A stretch of DNA of 64,000 nt from contig CAVOGG010000010.1 of assembly GCA_963695175.1 (NCBI GenBank), forward strand, positions 124,001-188,000, written 5' to 3'. The number at the start of each line of letters is the position of its first letter. Within the stretch, counting starts at the first letter, position 1. Shown here in pieces: positions 44,363-55,055 of this stretch. The DNA comes from Fodinibacter sp963695175 (GTDB taxonomy: Bacteria; Actinomycetota; Actinomycetes; Actinomycetales; Dermatophilaceae). The translations under genes and the position numbers were made by a program. Below the pieces are notes generated by a model. The model saw only the letters and a program-made list of their open reading frames with translations, was not told the DNA's origin and searched no databases.

Positions 44363-44807
44363 CCCGCCCCGGCCCGGCCTGCGGCCACTTCTCCTCGCCG
44401 GTGCCGGCGTCGTGGCCCTCGTGCTCATCGTCATCGCCCGCGGCCCGGTGGCCCTGCTCGCCGTGGCGACCGTGGCGGTGATGGCCGGCTTCGTGCTCGC
44501 CGTTCCACCGCTGATGGGCCACGACGGCATCGACTGGGACTGGCTGCCCCACCGCTCCGTCGAGGTGCCCCCCGAGCCGGGCATCGCCAACCTGCGCCGC
44601 CTGCTCGCCCCTACCGCCGGTGACACCGCCGCTCCCGAACAGCTGCAGCTGCTGGTGCGCGCCATCGCCGCCGACCGTGCCGGGGGCGACGCGTTCGGCC
44701 GCGGCCGCCTCGCCGCCTACCTCGACGCACCGCCGCGCGTCCTCGACCTCACCGAGGCCGACGCCGTCATCACCGAGCTCGAAGCCCTACCGACCCAGGA
44801 GACCTAA
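44355..44807 (+). CDS. Small membrane protein of the MoxR/DUF58 operon
   Basis: GTG 44355 overlaps the DUF4129 stop by 8 nt and gives 150 aa. Two adjacent hydrophobic segments (LLLAGAGVVALVLIVIARG and VALLAVATVAVMAGFVLAV) precede a soluble helical tail with SVEVPPEPGIANLRRLL, EQLQLLVRAIAADRAGG and LDLTEADAVITELEAL. The stop TAA directly abuts the MoxR GTG at 44808. I know no family name; by position it is a conserved member of actinobacterial MoxR clusters. Confidence 0.8.
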   Translation: MADPPRPGLRPLLLAGAGVVALVLIVIARGPVALLAVATVAVMAGFVLAVPPLMGHDGIDWDWLPHRSVEVPPEPGIANLRRLLAPTAGDTAAPEQLQLLVRAIAADRAGGDAFGRGRLAAYLDAPPRVLDLTEADAVITELEALPTQET

Positions 44808-45769
<962 letters not shown>

Positions 45770-45773
<4 letters not shown>

Positions 45774-47113
45774 GGTCCCCCTGGCGACCCTCGCGGGCGC
45801 TCGGGCGCGCCACCGCGATCGGGGTCGTCCTCCTCACCGCGTCCGCCTTCGGTGGCCGGGGCGACCTCGCGGTGATCGGTGGTCCGCTCGTGGCGCTCGT
45901 CGTGTGGGCGGTGGCGACCCGGCCGACCGCTGGACCCACGGTGCGCAGCCGGCTCAGCACCGAGGTCGGCCATGAGGGCGACTCCCTCACCTGGCGCGTC
46001 GACGTCAGCACGGTGCCCGGGCTGCGGGACGTCGTCGGGCACCTGCCGGGCGACCGCTGGGCCACCACGACCCCGGCGCACGGTCACGTCGCCGCGGCCG
46101 CCACCCGTGCGGCGACCGTGCCGATCGCGGTGCGGGCCCGCATCGACCGCTGGGGCGTGCGCCGGCTCGGCCCGGCCCAGGTCGGCGGTTTCGGCGACTT
46201 CGCGGCCTTCGCGTGGACCGCGCCCGAGCAGCTGGTCGAGTCCGTCGCGACGGTGCCCACCCCCGGGGTGTTCACCTCGAGGGCCGCGCTCCCCCACCCG
46301 GTGGGGCTGGTCGGCCAGCACCGGAGCGCCCGGGTCGGCGGCGGGACCGAGCTCGCCGAGATCCGCCCGTTCCGCACCGGCGACCGGCTGCGCCGCATCC
46401 ACTGGCCGGTCTCGCTGCGCACCGGCGCCCTGCACGTGACGACGACCTACGCCGACCAGGATGCCGAGGTGCGCCTCGTCCTGGACGCCATCCGCGACCT
46501 CGGTGAGCGCGACGTCGAGACCGGCCGGCGGTCGAGCCTCGACGTGGCCGTCGAGGCGGCCGGTGCGGTCGCGGCGCACTACCTGACGACCGGCGACCGG
46601 GTCGGGCTGTCGGTGCTCGGCGGCGCCGGGGTCGTCGAGGTGCCGGCCGTCGGCGGCCACCACCAGCTCGCCCGGGTGCTGCTCGGTCTGGGCCGCGCCG
46701 AACCCTCAAGGGGCACGGTGGGAGAGGAGCGCGCGCTGCGCGCCCAGCTGCGCCGCAGCATCCCGCCGGGTGCCTTCGTCGTGCTCCTGTCGGCCCTGGT
46801 CTCGGCCGAGCCGCTGGCCCACGCCGTGCGGCTCGCCCGCAGCGGTCACGCGGTCGTGGTCGTCGACACCCTCCCGCCGGAGCTGAGCGGGCCGGATGCG
46901 ACCGACGACGCGCTGCGCTCGGTGACCGGGGTCGACGACGCCCGGCTGGCGCGGCTGGTGTGGCGCCTTCGGCTGCTCGACCGGGAACGAGAGGCCCACC
47001 GGTGCGCCATGGCCGGTGTTCCGGTCATCGCCTGGCGGGGGCCCGGTTCGCTCGACACCGTGCTGCGCCAGGCGGCCCGTCGATCGCGCGCCCCGAGGGT
47101 GGCCAGCCGATGA
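45770..47113 (+). CDS. DUF58 domain protein
   Basis: From GTG 45770 the protein is 447 aa. Two hydrophobic stretches at the N-terminus (ATAIGVVLLTASAFGG and LAVIGGPLVALVVWAVA) are followed by a beta-rich domain, then the DUF58 signature GGTELAEIRPFRTGDRLRRI with HWPVSLRTGALHV, and a VWA-like second half (VRLVLDAIRDLG, GDRVGLSVLGG, AFVVLLSALVSAEPL, GHAVVVVDTLPPEL). DUF58 proteins pair with MoxR ATPases, and the gene is translationally coupled to moxR upstream and to a membrane protein downstream (TGATG). Confidence 0.93.
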
Positions 47114-47628
47114 TCCGCAACCGCACCTGGCACCGCGCGATGATCGGGACCGTCCTGGTCGCCGACGTCGTCATCGTGCTCGTCGGCGGCGCCGCGCTCC
47201 CCGGCTTCCTGCCCTTCGCCATCGGCACCCTCGTCGTCGCCACGTGGTGGGCGCTGGCCCGCCCGGCGGGCTGGGGTGCGTTCACGCTCGTGGTCGCCCA
47301 GGTGCTCTGCGCCACCGTGCCCGGCGACGCGCCGACGACCCTCCTGCAGTGGGCGTTGGCCGCGGCAGCCGGCTCCGCGGTCATCCTCACCCACCTGGCG
47401 CTCACCCTGCTCGCGTCGTGGCCCGCGCGGGCGGACCTACCGCGCGCCACGGCGCTGCGGTGGGGCGCCCACGCGGCCGCCCTGGTGTGGGTGGCGATCG
47501 GCGCGGCGCTGCTGGGTGCGCTGGCCACGACCACCCCGTTGGGCTGGGCGCCCTGGATCGCCGCCATCGGCCTGGGCCTGATCGCCGGGACGGTCTGGCA
47601 GCTGCGGGCGAACACCCGCAAGGGCTAG
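47110..47628 (+). CDS. Membrane protein closing the MoxR operon
   Basis: ATG 47110 overlaps the DUF58 stop; the product is 172 aa with about six hydrophobic segments (MIGTVLVADVVIVLVGGAAL, FLPFAIGTLVVATWWALA, AFTLVVAQVLCATVPG, LLQWALAAAAGSAVILTHLA, AAALVWVAIGAALLGAL, PWIAAIGLGLIAGTVW). No catalytic motif is visible. The stop at 47626-47628 is 3 nt from the clpX stop, so the two transcripts converge almost end to end. No family name is offered. Confidence 0.8.
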   Translation: MIRNRTWHRAMIGTVLVADVVIVLVGGAALPGFLPFAIGTLVVATWWALARPAGWGAFTLVVAQVLCATVPGDAPTTLLQWALAAAAGSAVILTHLALTLLASWPARADLPRATALRWGAHAAALVWVAIGAALLGALATTTPLGWAPWIAAIGLGLIAGTVWQLRANTRKG

Positions 47629-47631
47629 TGC

Positions 47632-48921
<1,290 letters not shown>

Positions 48922-49067
48922 GGATGCACCTTCCCTCGGCTGAGCAACGTCCCCGACGCTACCTTCCGGCGCGGGTCATCGCACCCATTGAAGCCCGCAC
49001 GAGCACGGCGCGTCGCGCTGTTCCGCTGACAGCGCAACGTCGCGGCGACCCCGGTGGCGCAGACGCA

Positions 49068-49103
49068 CGGATGCCGCCCGCTCGGGTGAGCAGACGGCAT
49101 CCG
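49068..49103. terminator. GGATGCC-paired hairpin after the secreted-protein pseudogene
   Basis: CGGATGCCG at 49068-49076 and CGGCATCCG at 49095-49103 form a perfect 9-bp stem with a loop that itself pairs partly (CTCGGGTGAG). It lies 16 nt beyond the stop at 49120 of the minus-strand gene, where a terminator is expected. A near copy is at 51450-51486. Confidence 0.55.
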
Positions 49104-49119
49104 GTGCGGCGGTGGGCCT

Positions 49120-51333
49120 TCAGTAGTGCTTCGGCTCGGGTCGAACGACCCGTCGCACGTCGCCCGTGGTGGGTGCCGGGGGCGCGTGTCGCCCGGCGCG
49201 AGCGCGCTGAGGCCGCGAGCCGGCGGCGGCGGCCGGGCTCCACGGGATGCCGGCGAGGGTTGTCGCGGGCTCGCCGGCCACGCCTCGAAGGTGCCGGACA
49301 CGTCGTAGAGCGTCTCGGTCGTGCCCGCCTTGTTGAACACGGAGTAGGTGTTCGTAGTCGCTGACCCCGGTCCACGCCGCGTTGGCGCGGGTGACTCCCT
49401 TGGTCAGGTTAACGCTGCTGATCCCAGGGTCGCGGGCCGCTCGCCCCAGACGGTCAGGAAGGTGTTGGCCGTCGGCAGTCACTCCGGTGATGTTGCCGGC
49501 AAGGGCCCAGGTGTCTCGACCGGACGACGTTCACCGGTGCCGGCGACGACGGCGTCGACGGAGGACGTTCCGACGCTCGCGGCACCGAGGTCGTGCGCGG
49601 TGTCGAGGATGCGGGTCGGGGCGACCGGTCGGAACCGCAGCCCCTCGTCGCCGTCGACCTCCTGGGCGTAGAGGCCGACGATGTCGACGAGACGTGGGTT
49701 GCGGCGCCGGCGGAGTTGGCGATGCAGATCCGTCGGGTAGTTCGCGCCCGTCGACGTTCATCTGGCTGGTCTTGGCCGCGACGAGGTTGGCAACCGCCGG
49801 CCCGGGCTGGTAGTTCAGGCTCGAGGTGGTCGGCGGGCCCGGTCGGCTCGGTCGGGAGTCACCGACGAGCACGCCGGCTTTGGTGGCGTTGGCCGGCGGT
49901 GAGGGTGAACGACGAAGCCCTGGATGCGCGGGTTCACGGCGGGCCCGAGGTCGAGCGGCAGGGAGAAGTACTCCTGGGAGTCCAGCTTGACGCCCCAGTC
50001 GGAGCGGGAGTCGAACACGCGTTCGGGGACGGTGGTGTAGAAGTCGTTGCCACCGGACTGGGCGAACGTCGGCGCGGCGGCGTAGTAGCCGACGAGGTCG
50101 GCGACGAACTGCGCCGAGCCCGGCGTTGTTGTAGAAGCCGCACGGCGCCGTTCGACCCGAGCGGGACGGTGACCAGGTTCGCGCCGGTGAAACCCTTGGG
50201 GAAGTTGAGGTTCGAGGTGGCGGGCCGGGCGGTGCCGCCCGGGTAGACGGTGGCGAACGAGCTGGACGTGGCTCCGGTCACCGTGACGTTGAAGACCGCC
50301 GCGCTCACGCCGGTGGCGGGCACGCCGTTGTGGCCGGCGACGGGCAGGCTGACCGTCTGACCCAGCGGGGACCGCGCCCTTGCGGACGCCGAGCCCCGAG
50401 GCGGGTGTCCATCAGCCGGGCGCTTGGTCGGGAAGTACTGCCCGCGCTTGGACACCTGCGGGGCGGTGTAGGTGAGGTTCGAGGTGCTGGCTCCAGGCCG
50501 GCGGGTTGCGACGTCGTGAACACCAGGTGCTCGGTCGAGCGACGTCGCGGGTCGTGCAGCGCGGGCCGGCAGCGACGGTGATCGGTGCACGTGTCGAGGT
50601 GAACCAGCACGGTTATCCGGTGCACTGGTCGCTGCCGCGCACGACGACGAACGAAGCCTGCGGAGCATCGGACGACCACATCGACCGCGACGATCGTCGT
50701 CGATGTCGTTGCCGCGAGCGGTGACGGTACACGGTGCGTCGGCGACGTTCGGCTCACCGACGAACGGTGCGGTCCAGGAGAGGTCGCGAGTCACGTCCAG
50801 ACCGCCCCAGGGAACCGGGACGGAGGCGCAGCGGACCTGGCCGGTGGTGGCCGGTCGCCGCGACCGCAGTCGCCGGAGCAGTCGGCGGCGAACGACGTCG
50901 GCACACCGGCGTTGAGGCCGAAGCTCGCGGATCGGTGACGTCTACGGTGACGGTGCACGACGCGCTGCCTGGTCGAGTCGACCGTCAGGGTGAGCGAGGC
51001 CGGCCGCGGATCACCGCGTGGTGCCCGTCGATCGGGAGGTCTCCCGCGACTGCTCGAGAGCGGCCGCGAGTGATGGGCGAACGGGGCATGGAAGACCCGG
51101 TACACCTGCACGCGACGGTCGCGGATCGCCCCGACCGTGACGGGCCGTTGGTCGACGGTCGTCGACGGTTCCGTCGTCGACCCACGCGGCTGTGGTGGCG
51201 CTGTACGGCGATCAGCACGGCGCCCGTCCCCGCCGGTCGCCGCCTGCGGCAGTGCCGTCGGCCCGATCGAGCGCCAGCTGCCGCCGCCATCGCCACGCTG
51301 CCTACCAGCGCGACATCGCTTCACGTTCTTCAT
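49120..51333 (-). pseudogene. Secreted repeat protein (VYPGG..SNLN repeats), heavily frameshifted
   Basis: Joined fragments on the minus strand describe one exported protein. Recognisable blocks are DLSWTAPFVGEPNVADAPC, NLTYTAPQVS, then a repeat unit SLPVAGHNGVPATGVSAAVF with NVTVTGATSSSFATVYPGG and NLNFPKGFTGANLVTVPLG, followed by RVFDSRSDWGVKLDSQEY, LNYQPGPAVANLVAAKTSQ, VNLTKGVTRANAAWTGV and the end RRVVRPEPKHY with stop at 49120. The start is taken as the ATG at 51333, but could lie nearby. The unit (GVPATGVSA.VFNVT.T..T..SF.TVYP.G..RP..SNLN) is common in large extracellular proteins of Actinobacteria, with no assigned role. More than eight frame breaks are needed. Hairpins bound it on both sides. 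Confidence 0.65.
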
Positions 51334-51402
51334 CGATGATCCCCTCTAGGTCCGGATGCCGACCGAAGAGTAAGCGATCACACCCCCGTCCGCGACACCT
51401 GG

Positions 51403-51416
51403 TGCGAGAACTCGCA
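51403..51416. repeat. 14-nt palindromic word TGCGAGAACTCGCA
   Basis: TGCGAG-AA-CTCGCA is an inverted repeat with a 2-nt centre in the 181-nt gap between the secreted-protein gene and clpP2. A close relative, CTGCGAGAACCCGCA followed by AC, forms one arm of the tig terminator at 58954. The two may be copies of one dispersed palindromic unit. Confidence 0.4.
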
Positions 51417-51449
51417 ACGGGCGTGTCGCTGAGGTACCCCCTGGACGCA

Positions 51450-51486
51450 CGGATGCCGCCCGCTCTCGGTGAGCGGACGGCATCCG
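51450..51486. terminator. GGATGCC-paired hairpin after clpP2
   Basis: CGGATGCCG at 51450-51458 and CGGCATCCG at 51478-51486 make a 9-bp stem; the intervening CCCGCTCTCGGTGAGCGG pairs further. It follows the clpP2 stop by about 28 nt on the minus strand and is nearly identical over 38 nt to the hairpin at 49068-49103. No T-tract follows. Confidence 0.6.
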
Positions 51487-51514
51487 GGTCGTCTTGAGTC
51501 AGACGGTGTTCGTC

Positions 51515-52165
51515 TCAGACGGTGTTCTTGCGCGAGGCGAGGACCTCGTCGATCAGGCCGTACTCCTTGGCCGCCGCGGCGGACAGGATCTTGTCGCGCT
51601 CGATGTCCTTGCGGACCAGCTCGACGTCGCGGTTGGAGTGGTGCGCGATGGTGTCCTCGAGCCAGCCACGCATCCGGATGATCTCGTTGGCGTGGATCTC
51701 GAGGTCGGAGGCCATGCCACCGGTGCCCTCGATCGCCGGCTGGTGGATGAGCACACGGCTGTTCGGCAGGGCGAACCGCTTGCCCTTGGCGCCGGCACCG
51801 AGCAGCACTGCAGCGGCGGAGGCGGCCTGCCCGATGACGAAGGTCTGCACGTCGGGGCGGATGTACTGCATCGTGTCGTAGATCGCGGTCATCGCCGTGA
51901 ACGAGCCACCGGGGCTGTTGATGTACATCAGGATGTCGCGGTCGGGGTCCTGCGACTCCAGCACGATGAGCTGCGCGATGACGTCGTCGGCGGAGGCGTC
52001 GTCGACCTGCACCCCGAGGAAGATGATGCGGTCCTCGAAGAGCTTGGTGTAGGGGTCGAGGCGCTTCATGCCGTACGAGGTGCGCTCCTCGAACTGCGGC
52101 AGGATGTAGCGGCTCGACGGGCCGGGCACGTGGAGGCGGCTGGTCAGGTCTGAGTTCATGTTCAT
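51515..52165 (-). CDS. clpP: ATP-dependent Clp protease proteolytic subunit ClpP2
   Basis: This is the second of two tandem clpP genes; Actinobacteria assemble a hetero-14-mer ClpP1P2. From ATG 52165 (or 52159) the protein is 216 aa. It contains the segment LFEDRIIFLGVQVDD, the oxyanion strand YINSPGGSFTAMTAIYD, catalytic Ser in VIGQAASAAAVLLGAG, His in SRVLIHQPAIEG and Asp in NRDVELVRKDIERDK. The N-terminal extension with ILPQFEERTSYGMKRLDPY is characteristic of actinobacterial ClpP2. It starts 24 nt after the clpP1 stop. A strong hairpin follows. Confidence 0.97.
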   Translation of the reverse strand: MNMNSDLTSRLHVPGPSSRYILPQFEERTSYGMKRLDPYTKLFEDRIIFLGVQVDDASADDVIAQLIVLESQDPDRDILMYINSPGGSFTAMTAIYDTMQYIRPDVQTFVIGQAASAAAVLLGAGAKGKRFALPNSRVLIHQPAIEGTGGMASDLEIHANEIIRMRGWLEDTIAHHSNRDVELVRKDIERDKILSAAAAKEYGLIDEVLASRKNTV

Positions 52166-52188
52166 CTCTCGCGTCGTCTCGGCCGTGG

Positions 52189-52812
52189 TCAGGAGGTCAC
52201 CGGGTTGTCGACCCCGGGACCTGCCATCGTCGCCTTGGTGATGACCTGGTCGACGAAGCCGTACTCCTTGGCCTCCTCGGCGGTGAACCACCGGTCGCGG
52301 TCGGAGTCCATCTCGATCTGGTCGACGGTCTGGCCGGTGTGCTGGGCGATGAGCTCGGCCATCTGCTTCTTGATGTGCAGCAGCTGCTCGGCCTGGATCT
52401 TGATGTCGGATGCCGTGCCACCGATGCCGCCCGAGGGCTGGTGCATCATGACCCGCGCGTGCGGGGTGGCGTAGCGCTTGCCGGGCTCGCCGGCCGACAG
52501 GAGGAACTGGCCCATCGAGGCGGCCATGCCCATCGCGACGGTGGCGACGTCGTTCGGGATCCACTGCATGACGTCGAAGATCGCCATGCCCGCGGTGACC
52601 GAGCCACCCGGGGAGTTGATGTAGAGCCAGATGTCCTTGGTGGGGTCCTCGGCGGCGAGCAGGAGCATCTGGGCGCAGATCGCGTTCGCGTTGTCGTCGC
52701 GCACGTCGGACCCGAGGAAGATGATCCGCTCCTTGAGGAGACGGTTGTAGATGTGGTCGTCCAGGCCGGCCTGGGGGCCCGGGCCGGCGGCGACGATCTC
52801 GGTGCTGGTCAC
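52189..52812 (-). CDS. clpP: ATP-dependent Clp protease proteolytic subunit ClpP1
   Basis: This serine peptidase of 207 aa starts at ATG 52812. Motifs are HIYNRLLKERIIFLGSDVRD, YINSPGGSVTAGMAIFD, catalytic Ser in VAMGMAASMGQFLLSAG, His in ARVMMHQPSGGIGG and Asp in SDRDRWFTAEEAKEYG. The N-terminus matches ClpP1 rather than ClpP2 and the gene order is the usual clpP1-clpP2. Upstream, where tig normally sits, there are instead about 6 kb of accessory genes. Confidence 0.97.
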   Translation of the reverse strand: MTSTEIVAAGPGPQAGLDDHIYNRLLKERIIFLGSDVRDDNANAICAQMLLLAAEDPTKDIWLYINSPGGSVTAGMAIFDVMQWIPNDVATVAMGMAASMGQFLLSAGEPGKRYATPHARVMMHQPSGGIGGTASDIKIQAEQLLHIKKQMAELIAQHTGQTVDQIEMDSDRDRWFTAEEAKEYGFVDQVITKATMAGPGVDNPVTS

Positions 52813-52981
52813 GCTGGAGACGCTCCTCGTCAGATCGGGTGCTGCTTGTCGTTGACCCTAACGCCCGGGTCCGGCGCTCCACTCCCCGCCCGGCGCGATG
52901 TTCGCCGTGGGCGCAACGCGGCCGGACACGCCGGCGGGGGCGGAGCCGTGTGGCTCCGCCCCCGCTCGAACGTGGTTCAGG

Positions 52982-53380
52982 TCAGGCGAGAGCCTTCGCC
53001 TTGAGGGCGTCGAACTCCTCCTGGGTGATGGCGCCGGAGTCGAGCAGGCCCTTGGCGTGGGTGATCTGCTCCGCCGGGCTGGTCGAGCTGGCCGCAACCT
53101 GCTTGATGTACTTCTCCTGCTGGACCTGCGCGTCGGCGACGGCCTGCATCTGACGCTCGCCCATGCTGCGGCCACGCGCGATGAGGTAGATCAACGCACC
53201 GAGCCACGGGACGAAGATCAGCACGATGGCCCAGCCGGCCTTGCCCCAACCGCTCAGCGTGCGGTCGCTGAACATGTCGAAGACGCAGCGGAACCAGATC
53301 ATGATCGCGGCGATCCAGATGAAGATCCAGAAGCTCCAGAGCAGGACCTCGCCGAAGCTGTTGATGTTGTTGATGCCCAT
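52982..53380 (-). CDS. SHOCT domain membrane protein
   Basis: The product has about 132 aa and begins MGINNINSFGEVLLWSFWIF. ATG 53380 is chosen because AAAGGTGA lies about 10 nt upstream; an in-frame GTG at 53392 would add four residues. Two membrane segments (LLWSFWIFIWIAAIMIWFRC and AGWAIVLIFVPWLGALIYLI) form a PLDc_N-like hairpin, followed by a charged coil and a C-terminal SHOCT motif, AEQITHAKGLLDSGAITQEEFDALKAKAL. Such proteins are widespread in Actinobacteria with unknown function, perhaps in membrane-associated oligomers. It stands alone, in the same orientation as clpP1. Confidence 0.85.
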   Translation of the reverse strand: MGINNINSFGEVLLWSFWIFIWIAAIMIWFRCVFDMFSDRTLSGWGKAGWAIVLIFVPWLGALIYLIARGRSMGERQMQAVADAQVQQEKYIKQVAASSTSPAEQITHAKGLLDSGAITQEEFDALKAKALA

Positions 53381-53472
53381 CGTGTGAGTCACCTTTCAGG
53401 TGGTGGTGTTGTGGTGATGGTAGAGCCGGTGGTGCTGGCGGCGCAGGAGGCACACCGGAGAGTCGCTGCGGC

Positions 53473-53602
53473 TCACCCGCGCGCCGGCTGGTCGATGCAG
53501 GCCCTGACGGCCAGGATCAGCACGTCGTTCTGCTCGGGCGCGACGTCGACGTTGGTGTCGCGCACCCGGAACCACTTCGTGGAAACCTCGGCAACCCTAG
53601 TG
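53473..53602 (-). pseudogene. Truncated LURP-one/tubby-like C-terminal fragment
   Basis: The minus strand reads VAEVSTKWFRVRDTNVDVAP then EQNDVLILAVRACIDQPARG and a stop at 53473. The block KWFRVRDT....VAP.Q.DVLILAV...ID is the C-terminal end of actinobacterial LURP-one-related (tubby-like, scramblase-fold) proteins. No N-terminal two thirds can be found in the roughly 160 nt before MFS, so only a remnant remains. The rest of the gap 53381-53763 holds nothing else I can name. Confidence 0.5.
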
Positions 53603-53763
53603 CCGTCGTCGGCCTCGGTCGCACTCGGCCCTCTCGCCTGACCTGGCCGAGCATGCTGTCCTGCCTACTTCCACACCGAGGGCGCTGCCGGCCAGGGCCC
53701 CTGCGCCGCAATGATCACCCGCGCCACCGACCGCCGCATCACCTCCGAAGGGTGAGGGCGGGG

Positions 53764-54957
53764 TCAGGCGTGGGTGGGCTTGCGCACAGCCGGGACGACC
53801 GCGAGGGCGAGGATGGCGAGCGCGCCCACCACGAGAAGCGAGTGCAGCACGCCCACCTGGTCACCGAGCAGGCCCAGCACGGGCGGCCCGGCGAGGAAGG
53901 CGGCGTAGCCGATCGTCGCGACGACCGACATCCGCGCCGCCGCGCGCTCGGCGTCGTCCGCCGACGCGCTCATCCCGACCGGGAAGCCCAGGGCCGCACC
54001 GACACCCCAGACGGCGGTGCCCGCGAAGGCGACCCACGGGTTGCCCAGGATGACGAGCCCGGCTCCGAGCGCGGCGAGCGCGAAGCTCACCCGGAGCACC
54101 GGCACCCGGCCGTAGCGGTCGAGCAGGCCGGTGCCGACGATCCGGCCGAGCGTCATGAAGGTGAGGAAGGTGGCGAAGGCCAGCACCCCGACCCACTTCT
54201 CGAGCCCGTGGCCCTCCACGAACGCCACGGCGAGCCAGTCGTTGGCCGTGCCCTCGGTGAAGGCCGCCGCGAACACGACCACGCCGATCAGCAGGGTGCG
54301 CGGCTCGAGCCAGGCGGAACGGTGCCGCTGACGGGCGGCCTTGGCCGCGGCGGGCTGTTCGGTGGAGCGCGGGAGGAAGTGCGGGATGGCCCACCAGGCG
54401 AGCGCCACGGTGATGACGGCGGCCCCGGCGAAGTGCACGCTGAGGGGCACCCCGGCCCGCGACATCGCCGCGCCGACCAGGGCTGACACGACCGTGCCGC
54501 CGCTGAAGGCGGCGTGGAAGTGCGGCATCACCGAGGCGCCCAGGTGGCGCTCGACGTCGGCGCCCTCCAGGTTCATCGCGACGTCCCAGATGCCCATGCC
54601 CAGGCCGACGAGGAACAAGCCGGCCGCGACGCCCCAGCGAGGACCGTGGGCGTCGACCACCACCCCGACCACCATCAGGCCGGTGACCGCGAAAGCCATG
54701 CCGAGCGCGACCGCCCGGGTCGCCCCGACCCGGTCGGAGATGCGACCGGCCAGGGGTAGCCCGGTGACCGAGCCGACGCTCGCGGCGAACAGGGTCAGCC
54801 CCAGCTGCCCGGCGGTGAGGTTCAGCGACTCCTTCGCGTCAGCGATCCGCGACGCCCACGAGGCGAAGACCAGCCCGGCCAGAGCAAAGGTGACGAAGAC
54901 CGCGGTGCGGGCACTGGTGACCCGCTCACGCGGGATCGTCGACGTCGGGGTGGTCAT
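53764..54957 (-). CDS. MFS transporter
   Basis: The 397 aa product from ATG 54957 has twelve predicted membrane segments, beginning TAVFVTFALAGLVFASWASR, then the conserved loop-2 signature LAGRISDRVGATRAVALG. It contains GLFLVGLGMGIWDVAMNLEG and MPHFHAAFSGGTVVSALVGA, sequences typical of the FHS/YbjJ-like exporter group. The substrate is not predictable. It is divergent from the LacI regulator, and the 98-nt gap holds two tandem palindromes that probably serve as operators for both genes. Confidence 0.9.
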   Translation of the reverse strand: MTTPTSTIPRERVTSARTAVFVTFALAGLVFASWASRIADAKESLNLTAGQLGLTLFAASVGSVTGLPLAGRISDRVGATRAVALGMAFAVTGLMVVGVVVDAHGPRWGVAAGLFLVGLGMGIWDVAMNLEGADVERHLGASVMPHFHAAFSGGTVVSALVGAAMSRAGVPLSVHFAGAAVITVALAWWAIPHFLPRSTEQPAAAKAARQRHRSAWLEPRTLLIGVVVFAAAFTEGTANDWLAVAFVEGHGLEKWVGVLAFATFLTFMTLGRIVGTGLLDRYGRVPVLRVSFALAALGAGLVILGNPWVAFAGTAVWGVGAALGFPVGMSASADDAERAAARMSVVATIGYAAFLAGPPVLGLLGDQVGVLHSLLVVGALAILALAVVPAVRKPTHA

Positions 54958-55014
54958 GGCGGGCGTGGCGGACAACGCGGTTTCCTCAGCGGGGTGTCGG
55001 GTGTGGCGCGGGTG

Positions 55015-55042
55015 TCGAATCGATTCGATCGAATCGATTCGA
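55015..55042. promoter_or_regulatory. Tandem palindromic LacI-type operator
   Basis: TCGAATCGATTCGA occurs twice head to tail (55015-55028 and 55029-55042). Each 14-mer is a perfect palindrome and so is the 28-nt whole. It lies between divergent MFS and lacI starts, 13 nt before the lacI ATG, and TATTGT at 55043-55048 could be its -10. LacI family proteins bind such CG-centred palindromes, so autoregulation with control of the exporter is the natural reading. Confidence 0.8.
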
Positions 55043-55055
55043 TATTGTGTCTCCC

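Noticed and set aside
53640..53760. Short minus-strand ORF starting MRRSVARVIIAAQGPWPAAP
   Set aside because: It has a ribosome-site-like GGAGGTG but only about 25 codons, and no continuity with the LURP-one remnant could be shown.
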